A stretch of DNA of 64,000 nt from Phycisphaerae bacterium (GCA_012729015.1 JAAYDY010000099.1:95144-159143), one strand, 5' to 3'. Positions 24,759 through 33,803 are shown, numbered from the stretch's first letter. Numbers and translations are program-made. The notes: generated by a model from the letters alone, not told the origin.

Positions 24759-25763
24759 GTGGCTGATCAGGCTCGTATTGCACTTGTCGGTTGCGGCGGA
24801 TGGAGCCGCAATGTCAATCAGAAGGCCATCGCCCGCTGCGACAACCTGCGCGTGGTGGCCTGTTGTGACGTGGACGCGGCCGAGGCGCGGCAATCCGCCG
24901 AGCAGTTCGGCGCCCGATGCTGCGACACCTACGACGACGTCCTGGCCTGCGACGATGTGCAGGCCGTCGTGCTGATGACGCCGAACGATCTTCACCGCGC
25001 GCAGCTCGAAGCCGCCGTGGCCGCCGGCAAGCACGTGTTCGTCGAGAAACCCATCGCCAACACCACGGCCGACGGCTTGGCCATGGTCCGGGCGGCCGAC
25101 CGGGCCCGACGCCTCCTCATGGTCGGCCACAACACGCGCCGCCGCGCGGGCCTCCGAATGGCCCAGCAGTGGATCGCCCAGGGACGCATCGGACGGCTCA
25201 TCGGGTGCGACGCCCAGTTCTCCGGCGGCACGGGCCTTGCCATGGGCGAAGCCGTCTGGCGCGCCGATCCGGCGCGCTGTCCCGGTCTGCCGCTCATTCA
25301 ACTGGGCATTCATATCGTCGACGTGATGAACATGCTCATGGGCACGCCGCGACGCGTGGCGGCCTTCCACCGCCGCGCGGTCCTCCAGCGCAACGACGAT
25401 TGCACCGTCTCGATCATCGCCTACGACGAGCCGCTGACGGCCACCCTCACGAGTCACTACGTCGTCGATCCGGCTCTCAACGCGATGCACCTGATGGGCA
25501 CCGAGGGACGCATCGAACTGACCCGGCACCACCATCAGGCCGAGCTTCTCGGCCCCCGCAGTCAGGTGCTCGAGTCGCACACGTTCGACGACGAGAATTC
25601 CTACGTGGACGAGTTCCGCGTGTTCGGCGACGCCATTCTCAGAGGCGAGCCCGTGGAAACCGACGGCCTCGGCGGCGTCATGGCCCTGGCCGTCGTCGAG
25701 GCGAGCATCCTGTCGGCCCGCGAGGGCCGTTTCGTCGGCATCGACGAACTGGTGAACGACTGA
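24759..25763 (+). CDS. Gfo/Idh/MocA family NAD(P)-dependent oxidoreductase
   Basis: A 334-residue cytoplasmic dehydrogenase. GTG at 24759 is chosen since AGGAG lies 7 nt upstream (24747-24751); longer in-frame versions have no RBS. The Rossmann fold begins ARIALVGCGGWSRNV; then VVACCDVDAAEAR, VLMTPNDLHRAQLEAAVAAGKHVFVEKPIAN with the conserved EKP motif, and MVGHNTRRRAG. The C-terminal alpha/beta domain holds LIQLGIHIVDVMNMLMG with the His that usually acts near the sugar substrate. These enzymes oxidise or reduce sugars and inositols; the substrate is unknown. Such genes are numerous in planctomycetes. It may be cotranscribed with the MgtC gene 19 nt downstream. Confidence 0.92.
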   Translation: MADQARIALVGCGGWSRNVNQKAIARCDNLRVVACCDVDAAEARQSAEQFGARCCDTYDDVLACDDVQAVVLMTPNDLHRAQLEAAVAAGKHVFVEKPIANTTADGLAMVRAADRARRLLMVGHNTRRRAGLRMAQQWIAQGRIGRLIGCDAQFSGGTGLAMGEAVWRADPARCPGLPLIQLGIHIVDVMNMLMGTPRRVAAFHRRAVLQRNDDCTVSIIAYDEPLTATLTSHYVVDPALNAMHLMGTEGRIELTRHHHQAELLGPRSQVLESHTFDDENSYVDEFRVFGDAILRGEPVETDGLGGVMALAVVEASILSAREGRFVGIDELVND

Positions 25764-25781
25764 CCCTTCGGAGGCTACCCC

Positions 25782-26360
25782 ATGGCCGCAGGCAGTCCAA
25801 AGTACCCGGTGAAGAGAGTCTGGGTGGCAGTTGCCCTGGGTCTGGCACTGATTGCTCTGATTGCTGGGTGTGTTGGCATCGGCTGCGATGTGAGTGCGTT
25901 CTGGCCAGCGATGCGTTTCTACGGGGTGATTCTGTTGCGGCTGGCCCTGGCGATGCTCCTGGCCGTGATCATCGGGGCCGACCGCGAGCGGCACGACAAG
26001 CCGGCCGGCCTGCGGACCATCGCGATGGTGGGCGTGGGCGGGTGCCTGTTCGGGCTGCTGGCCACGATGGCCTTCGTCGGCGACGCCTCGTCCCGCGTGG
26101 TCCAGGGGCTCGTGACCGGCGTGGGGTTCCTCGGCGCCGGAACGATCATCAAGGAGCGGTCCCGGATCGAGGGCCTGACCACGGCGGCCACCATCTGGAC
26201 GGTGTCCGGCATCGGCCTGGCGGTTGGCATGGGCTGGTATGCCCTGGCGATCATGGCGGCCATGGCCGTCGTGTTCGTCCTGACGGCGCTGCGCCACTTC
26301 GAGGCGCGTCGCCGCAAAGCGGCCGGCGAACCGCCCGCCCCCGACACCATCGAGGACTGA
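25782..26360 (+). CDS. MgtC/SapB family membrane protein
   Basis: A 192-residue protein with about five hydrophobic helices. It carries the family core RLALAMLLAVIIGADRERHDKPAGLRTIAMVGVGG and GVGFLGAGTIIKERSRIEGLTTAATIWTVSGIGLAVGMG. CGGAGG precedes the ATG. MgtC proteins sit in the inner membrane and affect magnesium homeostasis and, in pathogens, ATP synthase; here only the family is certain. The 12-bp gap to the convergent DedA-like gene holds no room for a terminator. Confidence 0.9.
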   Translation: MAAGSPKYPVKRVWVAVALGLALIALIAGCVGIGCDVSAFWPAMRFYGVILLRLALAMLLAVIIGADRERHDKPAGLRTIAMVGVGGCLFGLLATMAFVGDASSRVVQGLVTGVGFLGAGTIIKERSRIEGLTTAATIWTVSGIGLAVGMGWYALAIMAAMAVVFVLTALRHFEARRRKAAGEPPAPDTIED

Positions 26361-26372
26361 CCGGCCGGCACG

Positions 26373-27011
26373 CTACGTGCTCGCCTTCCTTCGCCCCAGG
26401 ACCATCGCCACGGGGATCCACAGCAGCATTGGCACGAAAAACGACAGGGCCAGCATGCGTAGCGGCTCCTCCTTCATGCGTCCCACGGCTCCGAGATACG
26501 CGAACGCCAGCGCGAACGGCAGCGACCCGACGACGCTCGCCGCAAGGAACCGTCCGAACGGCATGCGGCTCAGGCCGGCCAGGCAGCAGACGGCTTCGGC
26601 AAGCATCGGCACCGGCCGCGCGCAGACCACCGCCAGCGACCCCCATCGCGAGAAGAAGCCGCGCGTCCGCTCCAGGTCGTCCGATCCCGCAATGCGTTCG
26701 GCTGCCCGGCGGCCCAGCAGCCGCGACAGCCAGTATGCCGCCAGCGACGACGTGACGCACGCCGCCGCGCCGATCAGGCCGCCGACCGCCGTGCCGTAGG
26801 TCTGCCCGTACCAGTTCATGACCGCCGACGACGGCACGGGCAGCACCAGGTCGGCAATCATCAGGCCGAAGCCGATCGGCACGGCCCATGCCCGGTACCG
26901 GTCGAAGAAGGCGAGCGTCTCGGTCGGGTCGAAGAATCGGTGGCCGCCCAACAGCAGAAACGACGCCAGCAGCACCATGAAGATCAGCAGAATCAGTCCC
27001 AGGAGCCGCAT
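26373..27011 (-). CDS. DedA/VTT-domain membrane protein
   Basis: A 212-residue polytopic protein starting at ATG 27011 behind GGAGG. Helices near residues 3-22, 40-62 and 75-95, then the VTT signature FFSRWGSLAVVCARPVPMLAEAVCCLAGLSRMPFGRFLAAS, and two C-terminal helices. DedA/TVP38 proteins are thought to be lipid scramblases or transporters. A TATAAT lies on the minus strand at 27058-27053, about 40 nt upstream, without a clear -35 box. Confidence 0.85.
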   Translation of the reverse strand: MRLLGLILLIFMVLLASFLLLGGHRFFDPTETLAFFDRYRAWAVPIGFGLMIADLVLPVPSSAVMNWYGQTYGTAVGGLIGAAACVTSSLAAYWLSRLLGRRAAERIAGSDDLERTRGFFSRWGSLAVVCARPVPMLAEAVCCLAGLSRMPFGRFLAASVVGSLPFALAFAYLGAVGRMKEEPLRMLALSFFVPMLLWIPVAMVLGRRKAST

Positions 27012-27123
27012 GCCGTCCACCTCCGTTTCCGCGTCCGCACTCAACCGCCGCCATTATACGCGCGTGACCCGTTGCGTGCCACGGCCGCCTGTGGCCGTGA
27101 CGCCGGTCGATCGGGACCGAGGG

Positions 27124-27152
27124 TTGCAATTTTCTCGCAGGAGGCCGACAAT
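27124..27152 (+). promoter_or_regulatory. Promoter of the secreted GHL10-like gene
   Basis: TTGCAA (27124-27129), 17 bp, GACAAT (27147-27152), 43 nt ahead of the ATG. Confidence 0.5.
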
Positions 27153-27195
27153 AGAGTGGGTTCTCGTTCGTCTAATCCTGTCGAGGGAGGTTCTG

Positions 27196-29157
27196 ATGAG
27201 GCGTGCTTCCAGCCGGATGGTCGTCGTTGTGGTCGCGGCGTGCGTGTGCGGCGCGGTGCGGGCCGATCCGCACGACTGGACAGTGCGCCAGGACGGCCAG
27301 GGTTCGGTGCTGGTGGTCCGCAACAGCCGCCAGATGCCCAGGCCCGAGCAGACGCGGCAGGTCGCGGCAGAGCTTGAGGTGGTGACGTCCCTTCTGGATG
27401 CTGCGGGTCTGCCGCTTCGGGTGGTGGACGACGCCGACGTGGGGCCCGAGGCGCTGTCGGAGGCGTCGCTGGTGGTGTTGCCGAGCAACCCGCTGCCGGC
27501 GCCGAAGCTGGACGGTCTGCTGCAAACCTACGTGCTCAAGGGCGGCCGGGTGATCAGCCTGGGCGGCGGGCCCGAGACGCACCGCGCGCTGGACCTGACG
27601 GAACTGGCCTTGCGCAAGGCCCGTCGCGACGGCGAATTCGCCTCGATTGCGTTTGCCGACGACGCGCCGCAGGGGTTGGTCGGCGTCGCCAACCCAGCCG
27701 CGGAGATTCACGTCATGGATGCCACGGCTCCGGGCGTGCGCGTCCTGGCCCATTGGAGTTCGGCCGACGGCAAACGCTTGGCGTATCCAGCCGTGATGGC
27801 CACGTCCCGCTGTGTCTACATGGCGGCCGCCCTGACCGAACACGATGCCGACCGCAAGGCCGACATGCTGCTGCGTCTGGCGTCGCACCTCTGTCCGCCG
27901 CTGGGGCGCCGGGCCGCCGAGCGGCTGATTGCCCGCATCCCAACCCGGGGCGCCGCCGGCGACGACTGGCAGGAGGCGGCACGCTGCGCCGCCGAGGCAC
28001 GGACGCGCCTGGCGGCCGACGATCCTCTGGCGGCGGCCGCCCTGGCGCGGCAAGCGCTGGCGGCCGCCGACCGGGCGGCTGCGGCAGACATGATGCCACG
28101 CGACGGCGAATGGCGCGTCGCCTGGTCGCCCGGCGAGGGACTGCCGACGACCGATCCGGCCGCCTGGGACCGCCTGGCCGCACGCCTCGCCGAGGCCCGT
28201 TTCACGGCCCTGGCTATCGACACCGGCAACGCCGCCCAGGTGATCTATCCGTCGCGGCTCATGGCCGGCGGCGCCGCCATGGCGGCGATACCGCGGGCCG
28301 GCAATCCGCTGGACGAGGCGCTCGATGCCGCCCACGACCATGACCTGAAGCTCTTCGCCGTGCGTCACCTGTGGCACGCCGCCGGCGACGAGGGTTTCGC
28401 GGCCCGCAAGCTCGCGGCCATGGGCCTCAGCCAGGAGAACCGGGCGCAAGCGTCCATCGACTGGGGATGCCCCAACCACCGCGACATGCTCGCCAAGGAG
28501 CTTGCCGTCATCAAGGAGTTGGTGAACGACTGCAACCTGGACGGGTTCGTGGCCATGGCGGTCGGCTTCGGCGGGCCCGAGGCCTGCACGTGTCGTCGCT
28601 GCCGGGCGCAGACCGAACGCCACTTTGGCAAGGCCATTGATAACTGGCCGGCCGCCGTGTTCGAGGACGGACCAATCCGCCGACACTGGCTCGCGATGCG
28701 CCGCGAGACGACGGCCGAGGTCATGCGACAGGTGGCGGCGACGGTGCGCGGCGTGCGGCGGCGGGCCACCGTGGCCGTCGCCCTCGACCTGGCCGATCTG
28801 GCCGACCCCGACCGCGCGGGGCTCGACTGGGCCGCGTGGGCACGCGACGGCAGCGTGGACCTGGTGCTGGCCATCGACCGCGACGTGCCCGACGCCGACT
28901 TGGCGGCCGTGGTGGCGGCCCAGGTGGCGACGGCCGACGGCAAGACAGCCCTCGTACCGGTCCTGGCGCCGACCGTCGCTACCGGATTCGACTGGGCCGC
29001 CCTGGCGCAACGCATTAACACCGTTCGGTCCGCCCGAGCTGCCGGCTACGGCCTGTGGCCCATGGCGGACCCCTCCGGCCGATTGCTCCACCTGCTGCGC
29101 ATCGGCCCCAACCGCCCGGCCCCTCCACCGGCGACCGACGGCAGCCCTCCGAAATGA
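27196..29157 (+). CDS. Large secreted protein, possible TIM-barrel hydrolase
   Basis: A 653-residue protein from ATG 27196 with GGGAGG just upstream and a signal peptide (MRRASSRMVVVVVAACVCGAVRAD). Residues about 35-200 look like a class I glutamine amidotransferase-type fold (LVVLPSNPLPAPKLDGLLQTYVLKGGRVISLGGGPE) without the catalytic Cys, a domain often found at the N-terminus of planctomycete hydrolases. The second half, with WDRLAARLAEARFTALAIDTGNAAQVIYPS, KLFAVRHLWHA and VNDCNLDGFVAMAVGFGGPEACTCRRC, resembles GHL10/DUF4015-like TIM barrels. The family call is tentative; it ends just before a miniature repeat element. Confidence 0.75.
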   Translation: MRRASSRMVVVVVAACVCGAVRADPHDWTVRQDGQGSVLVVRNSRQMPRPEQTRQVAAELEVVTSLLDAAGLPLRVVDDADVGPEALSEASLVVLPSNPLPAPKLDGLLQTYVLKGGRVISLGGGPETHRALDLTELALRKARRDGEFASIAFADDAPQGLVGVANPAAEIHVMDATAPGVRVLAHWSSADGKRLAYPAVMATSRCVYMAAALTEHDADRKADMLLRLASHLCPPLGRRAAERLIARIPTRGAAGDDWQEAARCAAEARTRLAADDPLAAAALARQALAAADRAAAADMMPRDGEWRVAWSPGEGLPTTDPAAWDRLAARLAEARFTALAIDTGNAAQVIYPSRLMAGGAAMAAIPRAGNPLDEALDAAHDHDLKLFAVRHLWHAAGDEGFAARKLAAMGLSQENRAQASIDWGCPNHRDMLAKELAVIKELVNDCNLDGFVAMAVGFGGPEACTCRRCRAQTERHFGKAIDNWPAAVFEDGPIRRHWLAMRRETTAEVMRQVAATVRGVRRRATVAVALDLADLADPDRAGLDWAAWARDGSVDLVLAIDRDVPDADLAAVVAAQVATADGKTALVPVLAPTVATGFDWAALAQRINTVRSARAAGYGLWPMADPSGRLLHLLRIGPNRPAPPPATDGSPPK

Positions 29158-29158
29158 C

Positions 29159-29258
29159 GGGTGCATCAACGTTCTGGGGAAGCAGGGGCAAGATGCCCCT
29201 GCCACTCATGGGCAGGATGCCCATGCCACGGTACGGCCCCCAAAACGTTAATGCACCC
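29159..29258 (+). mobile_element. 100-bp miniature inverted-repeat element R2, copy A
   Basis: Ends are 21-bp inverted repeats with two mismatches: 29159-29179 (starts GGGTGCAT) and 29238-29258 (ends ATGCACCC). Inside are two shorter palindromes, CAGGGGCA-aga-TGCCCCTG and ATGGGCA-gga-TGCCCAT. It begins 2 bp after a stop codon. A related copy lies at 47736-47832. It is MITE-like or REP-like; no transposase is linked to it. Confidence 0.7.
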
Positions 29259-29295
29259 GAAATGAACCGTCTTCTCGTCCGGTCGCGTGTTCACG

Positions 29296-29301
29296 TATAA
29301 T
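29296..29301 (+). promoter_or_regulatory. Consensus -10 box TATAAT
   Basis: A perfect TATAAT 66 nt before the HEAT-repeat gene. No convincing -35 box is seen. Confidence 0.4.
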
Positions 29302-29367
29302 AGGAATGCCGGTGCTCCAGCGCGAGACCCCGTGTGTCGTCGGCAGCGGAATGCGAGGACAAGCGCC

Positions 29368-30678
29368 ATGAAACGGATGGTTCTGGTGGCGGTGATTGCA
29401 GCGACCTGGTGCGTCGCCGCCCGGGGCGACGTTTTCCATCTCAAGGGCGGCACCGTCATCGAAGGCGACGTGCTCCAGCACAAGGGCGACGCCATTGTTG
29501 TCCTGGTGGGCAACGGCGAGATGTCGATTCCCGTGTCGCTGATCGACCGTCGCGAGTCGGCTCCGTCGCCGACGGAGCAGTACAAGCAGCGTCTGGCGTC
29601 CCTGGAGCCGACTGCCGACGCCCATGCCGCACTGGGCCGCTGGTGCCTCGACCGGCAATTCAGCGACCAGGCCCGCACGCATTTTCTTCAGGCGCTGAGG
29701 CTTGATGCGAACCACGAGGCCGCGCGCCGGGCTCTGGGCTACGTCCGCTACCGGGACCGGTGGATGACTCGTGACGAGGCCCGTCAGGCGCGGCTGGACG
29801 ACCAGACACGACGCGCCGGCGAGGTCCAGTCGCCCCGCGACCACGAGTTCAAGTTCCGTGCCCGGCAATGGACTCAGCGTCTTCGCGACCTGGGCGGCGG
29901 GGCGCTCAGCCAATGGCAGTTCAGCGGCGAGTTCGAGGCCGGCCGCAACGAGGTGCTCGCGATTCGCGACGCCGCGGCCGTGGAGCCGCTGCGCGACGTG
30001 CTGGCCCGTCATCCCGAGGAATCTGTGCGGCTGCTGGCGGTGGAAGCGCTCGGCCGCATCGGCGGCGACGATGCGGCGCTGGCCCTGATCGACATCATGA
30101 CGCGCGACAAGGACGGCCAGGTGTGGCAGCGCAGCCGCGATGTGCTTGCCGGGCTCGACAGCGCCAAGGCCGACCTGGAACTGGCCAACCTGATGCGCAA
30201 GGGCGGCGAGGTGGCTCGCGACCGCGTGGCCGGCGCCGTGGCCGACGCCGGGCTGATGAACTCCGTGCCCGGCCTCATCCAGTCGCTCATCACCCGCGAG
30301 GGCCGCGTCATCGTCCACGAGATCACGCAGTCGCAACGGGCCTGGATCCGCACGGGCACGCTCTATGGTTACGTGGCCGACCTCGAGCCGGTGGTGGCCG
30401 AGGGGGCCGTGGCGTTCAATCCCGTGATCGGCTACATTGCCGCCGGGGCCATCCTGGACGTTCACGCCCGCGTTGAGCCGTGGACCGAACGGGTCGTCGT
30501 CACCGTGACCCATCCGGAGGTGCTCGACGCGCTGAAGCGCGTGACCGGCCAGGATTTCGGCTACGACGTGCGCGCCTGGCGACGGTGGTACGGCCAGTAC
30601 CTGGTCTCGCACCCGTCCCCGGACCCAGCGGCCACCCCCGCCACCGGCCCAGTAGCTCCCGCTGCGCCGCAACCGTAG
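29368..30678 (+). CDS. Secreted TPR/HEAT-repeat protein
   Basis: A 436-residue protein starting at ATG 29368 (GAGGA upstream) with signal peptide MKRMVLVAVIAATWCVAARGD. It opens with a small beta domain (VFHLKGGTVIEGDVLQHKGDAIVVLVGNGEMSIPVSLI), then a TPR-like helical pair ending in ALGYVRYRDRWMTRDEARQ, a sequence common in planctomycete secreted proteins. HEAT repeats follow (AVEPLRDVLARHPEESVRLLAVEALGRIGGDDAALALIDIM). The C-terminus is Pro/Ala-rich. Role unknown, probably protein binding in the periplasm. Confidence 0.8.
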   Translation: MKRMVLVAVIAATWCVAARGDVFHLKGGTVIEGDVLQHKGDAIVVLVGNGEMSIPVSLIDRRESAPSPTEQYKQRLASLEPTADAHAALGRWCLDRQFSDQARTHFLQALRLDANHEAARRALGYVRYRDRWMTRDEARQARLDDQTRRAGEVQSPRDHEFKFRARQWTQRLRDLGGGALSQWQFSGEFEAGRNEVLAIRDAAAVEPLRDVLARHPEESVRLLAVEALGRIGGDDAALALIDIMTRDKDGQVWQRSRDVLAGLDSAKADLELANLMRKGGEVARDRVAGAVADAGLMNSVPGLIQSLITREGRVIVHEITQSQRAWIRTGTLYGYVADLEPVVAEGAVAFNPVIGYIAAGAILDVHARVEPWTERVVVTVTHPEVLDALKRVTGQDFGYDVRAWRRWYGQYLVSHPSPDPAATPATGPVAPAAPQP

Positions 30679-30747
30679 CGCAGCGCGTCGCAGTCCCCCC
30701 CCCCATGCCGATATGCCACCAGTTCTCGGGTGCCCTGCCTGCCCCGT

Positions 30748-31065
30748 CGAGGCTGTCCGACAATTCGCCGTGCTGTTCGCTGTGGCCCCCGCAGGGGGCA
30801 CTGATCACTAGCCACGGGCGCAAGCCCGTGGTGCTGAATCCGTTATGAATCACAGAGCCCCGCTAGGGGCGACTGAGAGGCAGGACACGTGCTGACCGCT
30901 CAGTCGCCCCCGTGCGGGGGCTCCTGGGATCCTCCGGTCCGGTTCCTCCACGGGCTCGCGCCCGTGGCTATGCATGAGTCGCCCCTTGCGGGGCTCTGCT
31001 GCGCCGTATGCTCGCGGCTCTGCCAGCAGCACGTGCATGAGCCATCGAATTGTCGGACAGCCTCG
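30748..31065. mobile_element. 318-bp REP/MITE-like element with perfect 20-bp inverted ends and six hairpins
   Basis: CGAGGCTGTCCGACAATTCG (30748-30767) and its exact reverse complement (31046-31065) bound the element. Inside are six tetraloop or triloop hairpins: GCCCCC-gca-GGGGGC (30785-30799), CCACGGGC-gcaa-GCCCGTGG (30812-30831), GCCCC-gcta-GGGGC (30857-30870), GCCCCC-gtgc-GGGGGC (30906-30921), CCACGGGC-tcgc-GCCCGTGG (30948-30967), GCCCC-ttgc-GGGGC (30981-30994). There is no coding frame worth calling. The rest of the 30679-31322 gap holds the promoter of the next gene. Confidence 0.8.
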
Positions 31066-31251
31066 GCCCGTCAGGCACAGCCCTTGTCCGGCATCCTGCC
31101 CGGACGTCGAGGGCGGATCCTGGAGGAAAAAACGCGGGTTTCCGGTACCGCCGCGGTCGGCTGGCGAAAACCTGGGATTCCCCAAAAAAGACGTAACTAC
31201 TTTTCCGGAAACGGCTTGTGTTGTCTCTTGGGCCTTTCCGGAATCCCCGAT

Positions 31252-31279
31252 TTGCCAGGTCGTCGGTTGTGGCTATAGT
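31252..31279 (+). promoter_or_regulatory. Promoter of the diguanylate cyclase gene
   Basis: TTGCCA (31252-31257), 16 bp, TATAGT (31274-31279), 43 nt before the GTG. TTTCCGGAA occurs twice upstream (31202-31210 and 31235-31243). Confidence 0.6.
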
Positions 31280-31322
31280 CTCCAGTGACTTGATTGACCC
31301 AACAGGTCACGGGGGGCCAAGA

Positions 31323-32411
31323 GTGATTCTTCATCCGAAAGTGCTCATCATCTCGCCCGAGGAGCAGCGGGCTCAGTTCATCGAGAAGCATCTGGAAGGC
31401 ACCGACTTCCAGGTGGTTCAGACACCCGACGTGTTGTCGGCCATGGCGATGCTCAAGGCCGAGCACGTGGACATCGTGCTGCTGGACGACAACCCGCGCG
31501 AGTTCTTCATCAGCGACGCGGCGCGCATTCTCAAGTGCGTCAGCCCCCAGGACTACCTGCCGGTCATGTGCCTCTTTCCGAAGCCCGTCGAGGCATCGCT
31601 GCGAAGCGAGGTGCTGGCGGCCGGGGCCGACGACTACCTGATGGGCGACCTCGAGCCGATCGAGCTCCAGGCCCGCCTGCGGCGGCTCCTGGGCGTCATC
31701 GCCCTGCACGACGAGTTCCACCGCAGCAAGAAGGAGCTGGAGGACGCCCTCTCGCGCGAGCTGCAACTGCTCAGGCAACTGCGCAGCGACAACCAGCAGC
31801 TCAAGCAGCGCAGCGTGACCGACGGGCTCACCTCGCTCTACAACCACCGTTACCTGATGGAGTGGCTCAAGACGGAGTTCAAGATTGCTCGCCGCTACGG
31901 GCACCCGATCTCATTCGTCATTGCCGACCTCGACCATTTCAAGCAGGTCAACGACACGTTCGGCCACCCGTTCGGCGACTTCGTGCTGAAGGAACTGGCC
32001 GTGGTGGCCAAGTCGGCGGCGCGCGAGTCGGACCTGGTGGCCCGCTACGGCGGCGAGGAGTTCGCCGTCGTGCTGCCGCGAAGCGACCGCGAGATGGCCC
32101 GGGCGTTCGCCGACCGGTTCAACAGGGCGGTGGCCGAGCGGTGCTTCGAGAAGGGGGCCAGTTGCGTGGACCTGACGATCAGCGTGGGCGTCGCCACGTA
32201 TCCGCTGGATGCCGAGGCGACGAGCCCCGAAGTTCTGGTCTATCTGGCCGACCAGGCGCTTTTGCAGGCCAAGGCCACCGGCCGTAACAAGGTGGTCGCG
32301 TGGCACGAACTGGACCTGGACCTGCGGGCGCAGGTGCGCCAGCAGCTCAGCGGCCGCACGTCGGCCGCCGCTTCGTCGTCGGGAGGCACGTTGAACTCAC
32401 CGTTCGTGTGA
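31323..32411 (+). CDS. Response-regulator-like diguanylate cyclase (GGDEF)
   Basis: A 362-residue protein starting at GTG 31323 behind GGGGGG. The N-terminal receiver-like domain (residues 4-130: VLIISPEEQRAQFIEKHL, VDIVLLDDNPRE, LPVMCLFPK, GADDYLMGD) keeps the acidic DD after the third strand but has Cys where the usual Ser/Thr precedes FPKP. A coiled linker (SKKELEDALSRELQLLRQLRSDNQQLKQR) leads to the GGDEF domain: SVTDGLTSLYNHRYLMEWL, VIADLDHFKQVNDTFGH, active site RYGGEEFAVVLP and ISVGVATYP. The inhibitory RxxD site (RESD) stands 5 residues before GGEEF. It should make cyclic di-GMP, as a PleD-like cytoplasmic enzyme. Confidence 0.93.
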   Translation: MILHPKVLIISPEEQRAQFIEKHLEGTDFQVVQTPDVLSAMAMLKAEHVDIVLLDDNPREFFISDAARILKCVSPQDYLPVMCLFPKPVEASLRSEVLAAGADDYLMGDLEPIELQARLRRLLGVIALHDEFHRSKKELEDALSRELQLLRQLRSDNQQLKQRSVTDGLTSLYNHRYLMEWLKTEFKIARRYGHPISFVIADLDHFKQVNDTFGHPFGDFVLKELAVVAKSAARESDLVARYGGEEFAVVLPRSDREMARAFADRFNRAVAERCFEKGASCVDLTISVGVATYPLDAEATSPEVLVYLADQALLQAKATGRNKVVAWHELDLDLRAQVRQQLSGRTSAAASSSGGTLNSPFV

Positions 32412-32539
32412 GCCATGGCATCGCGAATCCCGGTGCGCTGGCTCACTCTCTTGGCCGGGTGCGGTCGTTGACTGGAAACCTCCGCACCGTACCCGGCCCC
32501 CGTATTCTCCGGAGCCCCGTGGCTCCGGCGTCCAACAAG

Positions 32540-32577
32540 AAGGGCAGCCCCGGCCTCGCGGACCGGGCGCTGCCCTT
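32540..32577. terminator. Bidirectional terminator between convergent genes
   Basis: AAGGGCAGC (32540-32548) pairs with GCTGCCCTT (32569-32577), with an inner CCCGG/CCGGG stem. It sits between the convergent cyclase and aminotransferase genes. Confidence 0.65.
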
Positions 32578-32606
32578 CGGCGTCATCTAAGGTGCGTCTT
32601 CGTGGC

Positions 32607-33803
32607 TCAGGCCAGGAACTCGCTGAGCCGGGCCATGGCTTCCTTGATCTGGTCGGCGTTGATGCCCGAGTACGCGAAACGGATGTACTGCTGCGTCTCG
32701 CCGGGCAGCGGGCGGCCGAAGTGCCGCCGCGTGCAGAAGCTGACGCCCGTCTTGTGCAGGCACAGCTTGCGGAACTCCTCGACGTCGGCCACGCCCTTGC
32801 GCTTCATGACGCCCGTGACGTTCGGCCACAGGTAGAACGTCGCCTCGGGCCGGAAGCACGTGACGCCGTCGATCCGGTTCAGGGCATCGACCAGCAGGTC
32901 GCGCCGTTCGCGGAGCACCTCGACGATGGCTTTGGCCTCGGTCAGGTCGCCTTTCAGGCCGGCCAGGGCCCCGTACTGAATGAAGTGGTTCGAGCACGAC
33001 TCGTCGTTGACGTTCAGCTTGGCGATCATGGCCACGAAGTCGGCCGGCCCGACGCACGCCCCGAGACGCCAGCCCGTCATCGCGAACTTCTTGCTGAACG
33101 TGTACAGGATCACCGTTCGCTCGGCCATGCCCGGCTGGCTGGCGATGCTCATCGGCTCGCCGCCGAAGCGCATGTCGAAGTAGGCCTCGTCCGACAGGAC
33201 CGTCAGGTTGTGCTTGACGGCCAGCCGGGCCAGTTCCTCGATCTCCTGGCGCGTCGAGCTCGCGCCGGTCGGGTTCTGGTAGTTGTTGTAGATCAGGATC
33301 CTCGCCCCGTCCTGGATGCCCTTGCGGATGGCGTCCATGTCGAGCACGAAACGGTCGCCGGCCTCCTTGAACCCGTAGGCGACGCCCACGCCGCCGTGGA
33401 ACTCGATCTGCGATTCGTAGATCGGGTAGCCCGGGTTCGGATAGAGCACCTTGTCGCCGGGGTTCATCGCGACCATGATGAACTTGCCGATGGTGGGTTT
33501 GCCGCCGGGCTGGATGGCGACGTTGTCGGCCGTCAGCGGCAGACCGTGCGACTTCGACAGGTCGGCGGCCAGGGCGTCGCGCAGCGCCGGGATGCCGGCC
33601 GTGGGGCAGTAGCCGGTCTTGCCGTCCTTCATGGCCTTGACGGCGGCCTCGATGACGTCCGACGGGGTGATGATGTTCAGGTCGCCCAGATGGAACGGAT
33701 ACACCTTGTTGCCCTTGGCGGCCCACTGACTGGCCTCCAGCGACACCGCGAAGGCGGTCTCGGTTCCCAGTCGCTTCATCCGTTCGGCCACAGGAATCGT
33801 CAT
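32607..33803 (-). CDS. Class I/II PLP-dependent aminotransferase
   Basis: A 398-residue aspartate aminotransferase fold protein. Signatures: FHLGDLNIITPSDVIEAA, TGYCPTAGIPALRDALA, YPNPGYPIYESQI (Pro-Gly-Tyr at the cofactor site), IYNNYQNPTGASSTRQEIEELA, LSDEAYFDMRFGGEP with the Asp and Tyr that hold PLP, and the Schiff-base lysine in TFSKKFAMTGWRLGACVG. A GGAGG precedes the ATG. The amino acid used is unclear; the layout is near aspartate/aromatic aminotransferases of the I-gamma type. It has its own promoter. Confidence 0.9.
   Translation of the reverse strand: MTIPVAERMKRLGTETAFAVSLEASQWAAKGNKVYPFHLGDLNIITPSDVIEAAVKAMKDGKTGYCPTAGIPALRDALAADLSKSHGLPLTADNVAIQPGGKPTIGKFIMVAMNPGDKVLYPNPGYPIYESQIEFHGGVGVAYGFKEAGDRFVLDMDAIRKGIQDGARILIYNNYQNPTGASSTRQEIEELARLAVKHNLTVLSDEAYFDMRFGGEPMSIASQPGMAERTVILYTFSKKFAMTGWRLGACVGPADFVAMIAKLNVNDESCSNHFIQYGALAGLKGDLTEAKAIVEVLRERRDLLVDALNRIDGVTCFRPEATFYLWPNVTGVMKRKGVADVEEFRKLCLHKTGVSFCTRRHFGRPLPGETQQYIRFAYSGINADQIKEAMARLSEFLA

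Noticed and set aside
30748..31065. Possible CRISPR array or structural RNA, because of repeated short palindromes
   Set aside because: The repeats are palindromes of different sequence with uneven spacing, and there is no conserved repeat with spacers or cas gene.
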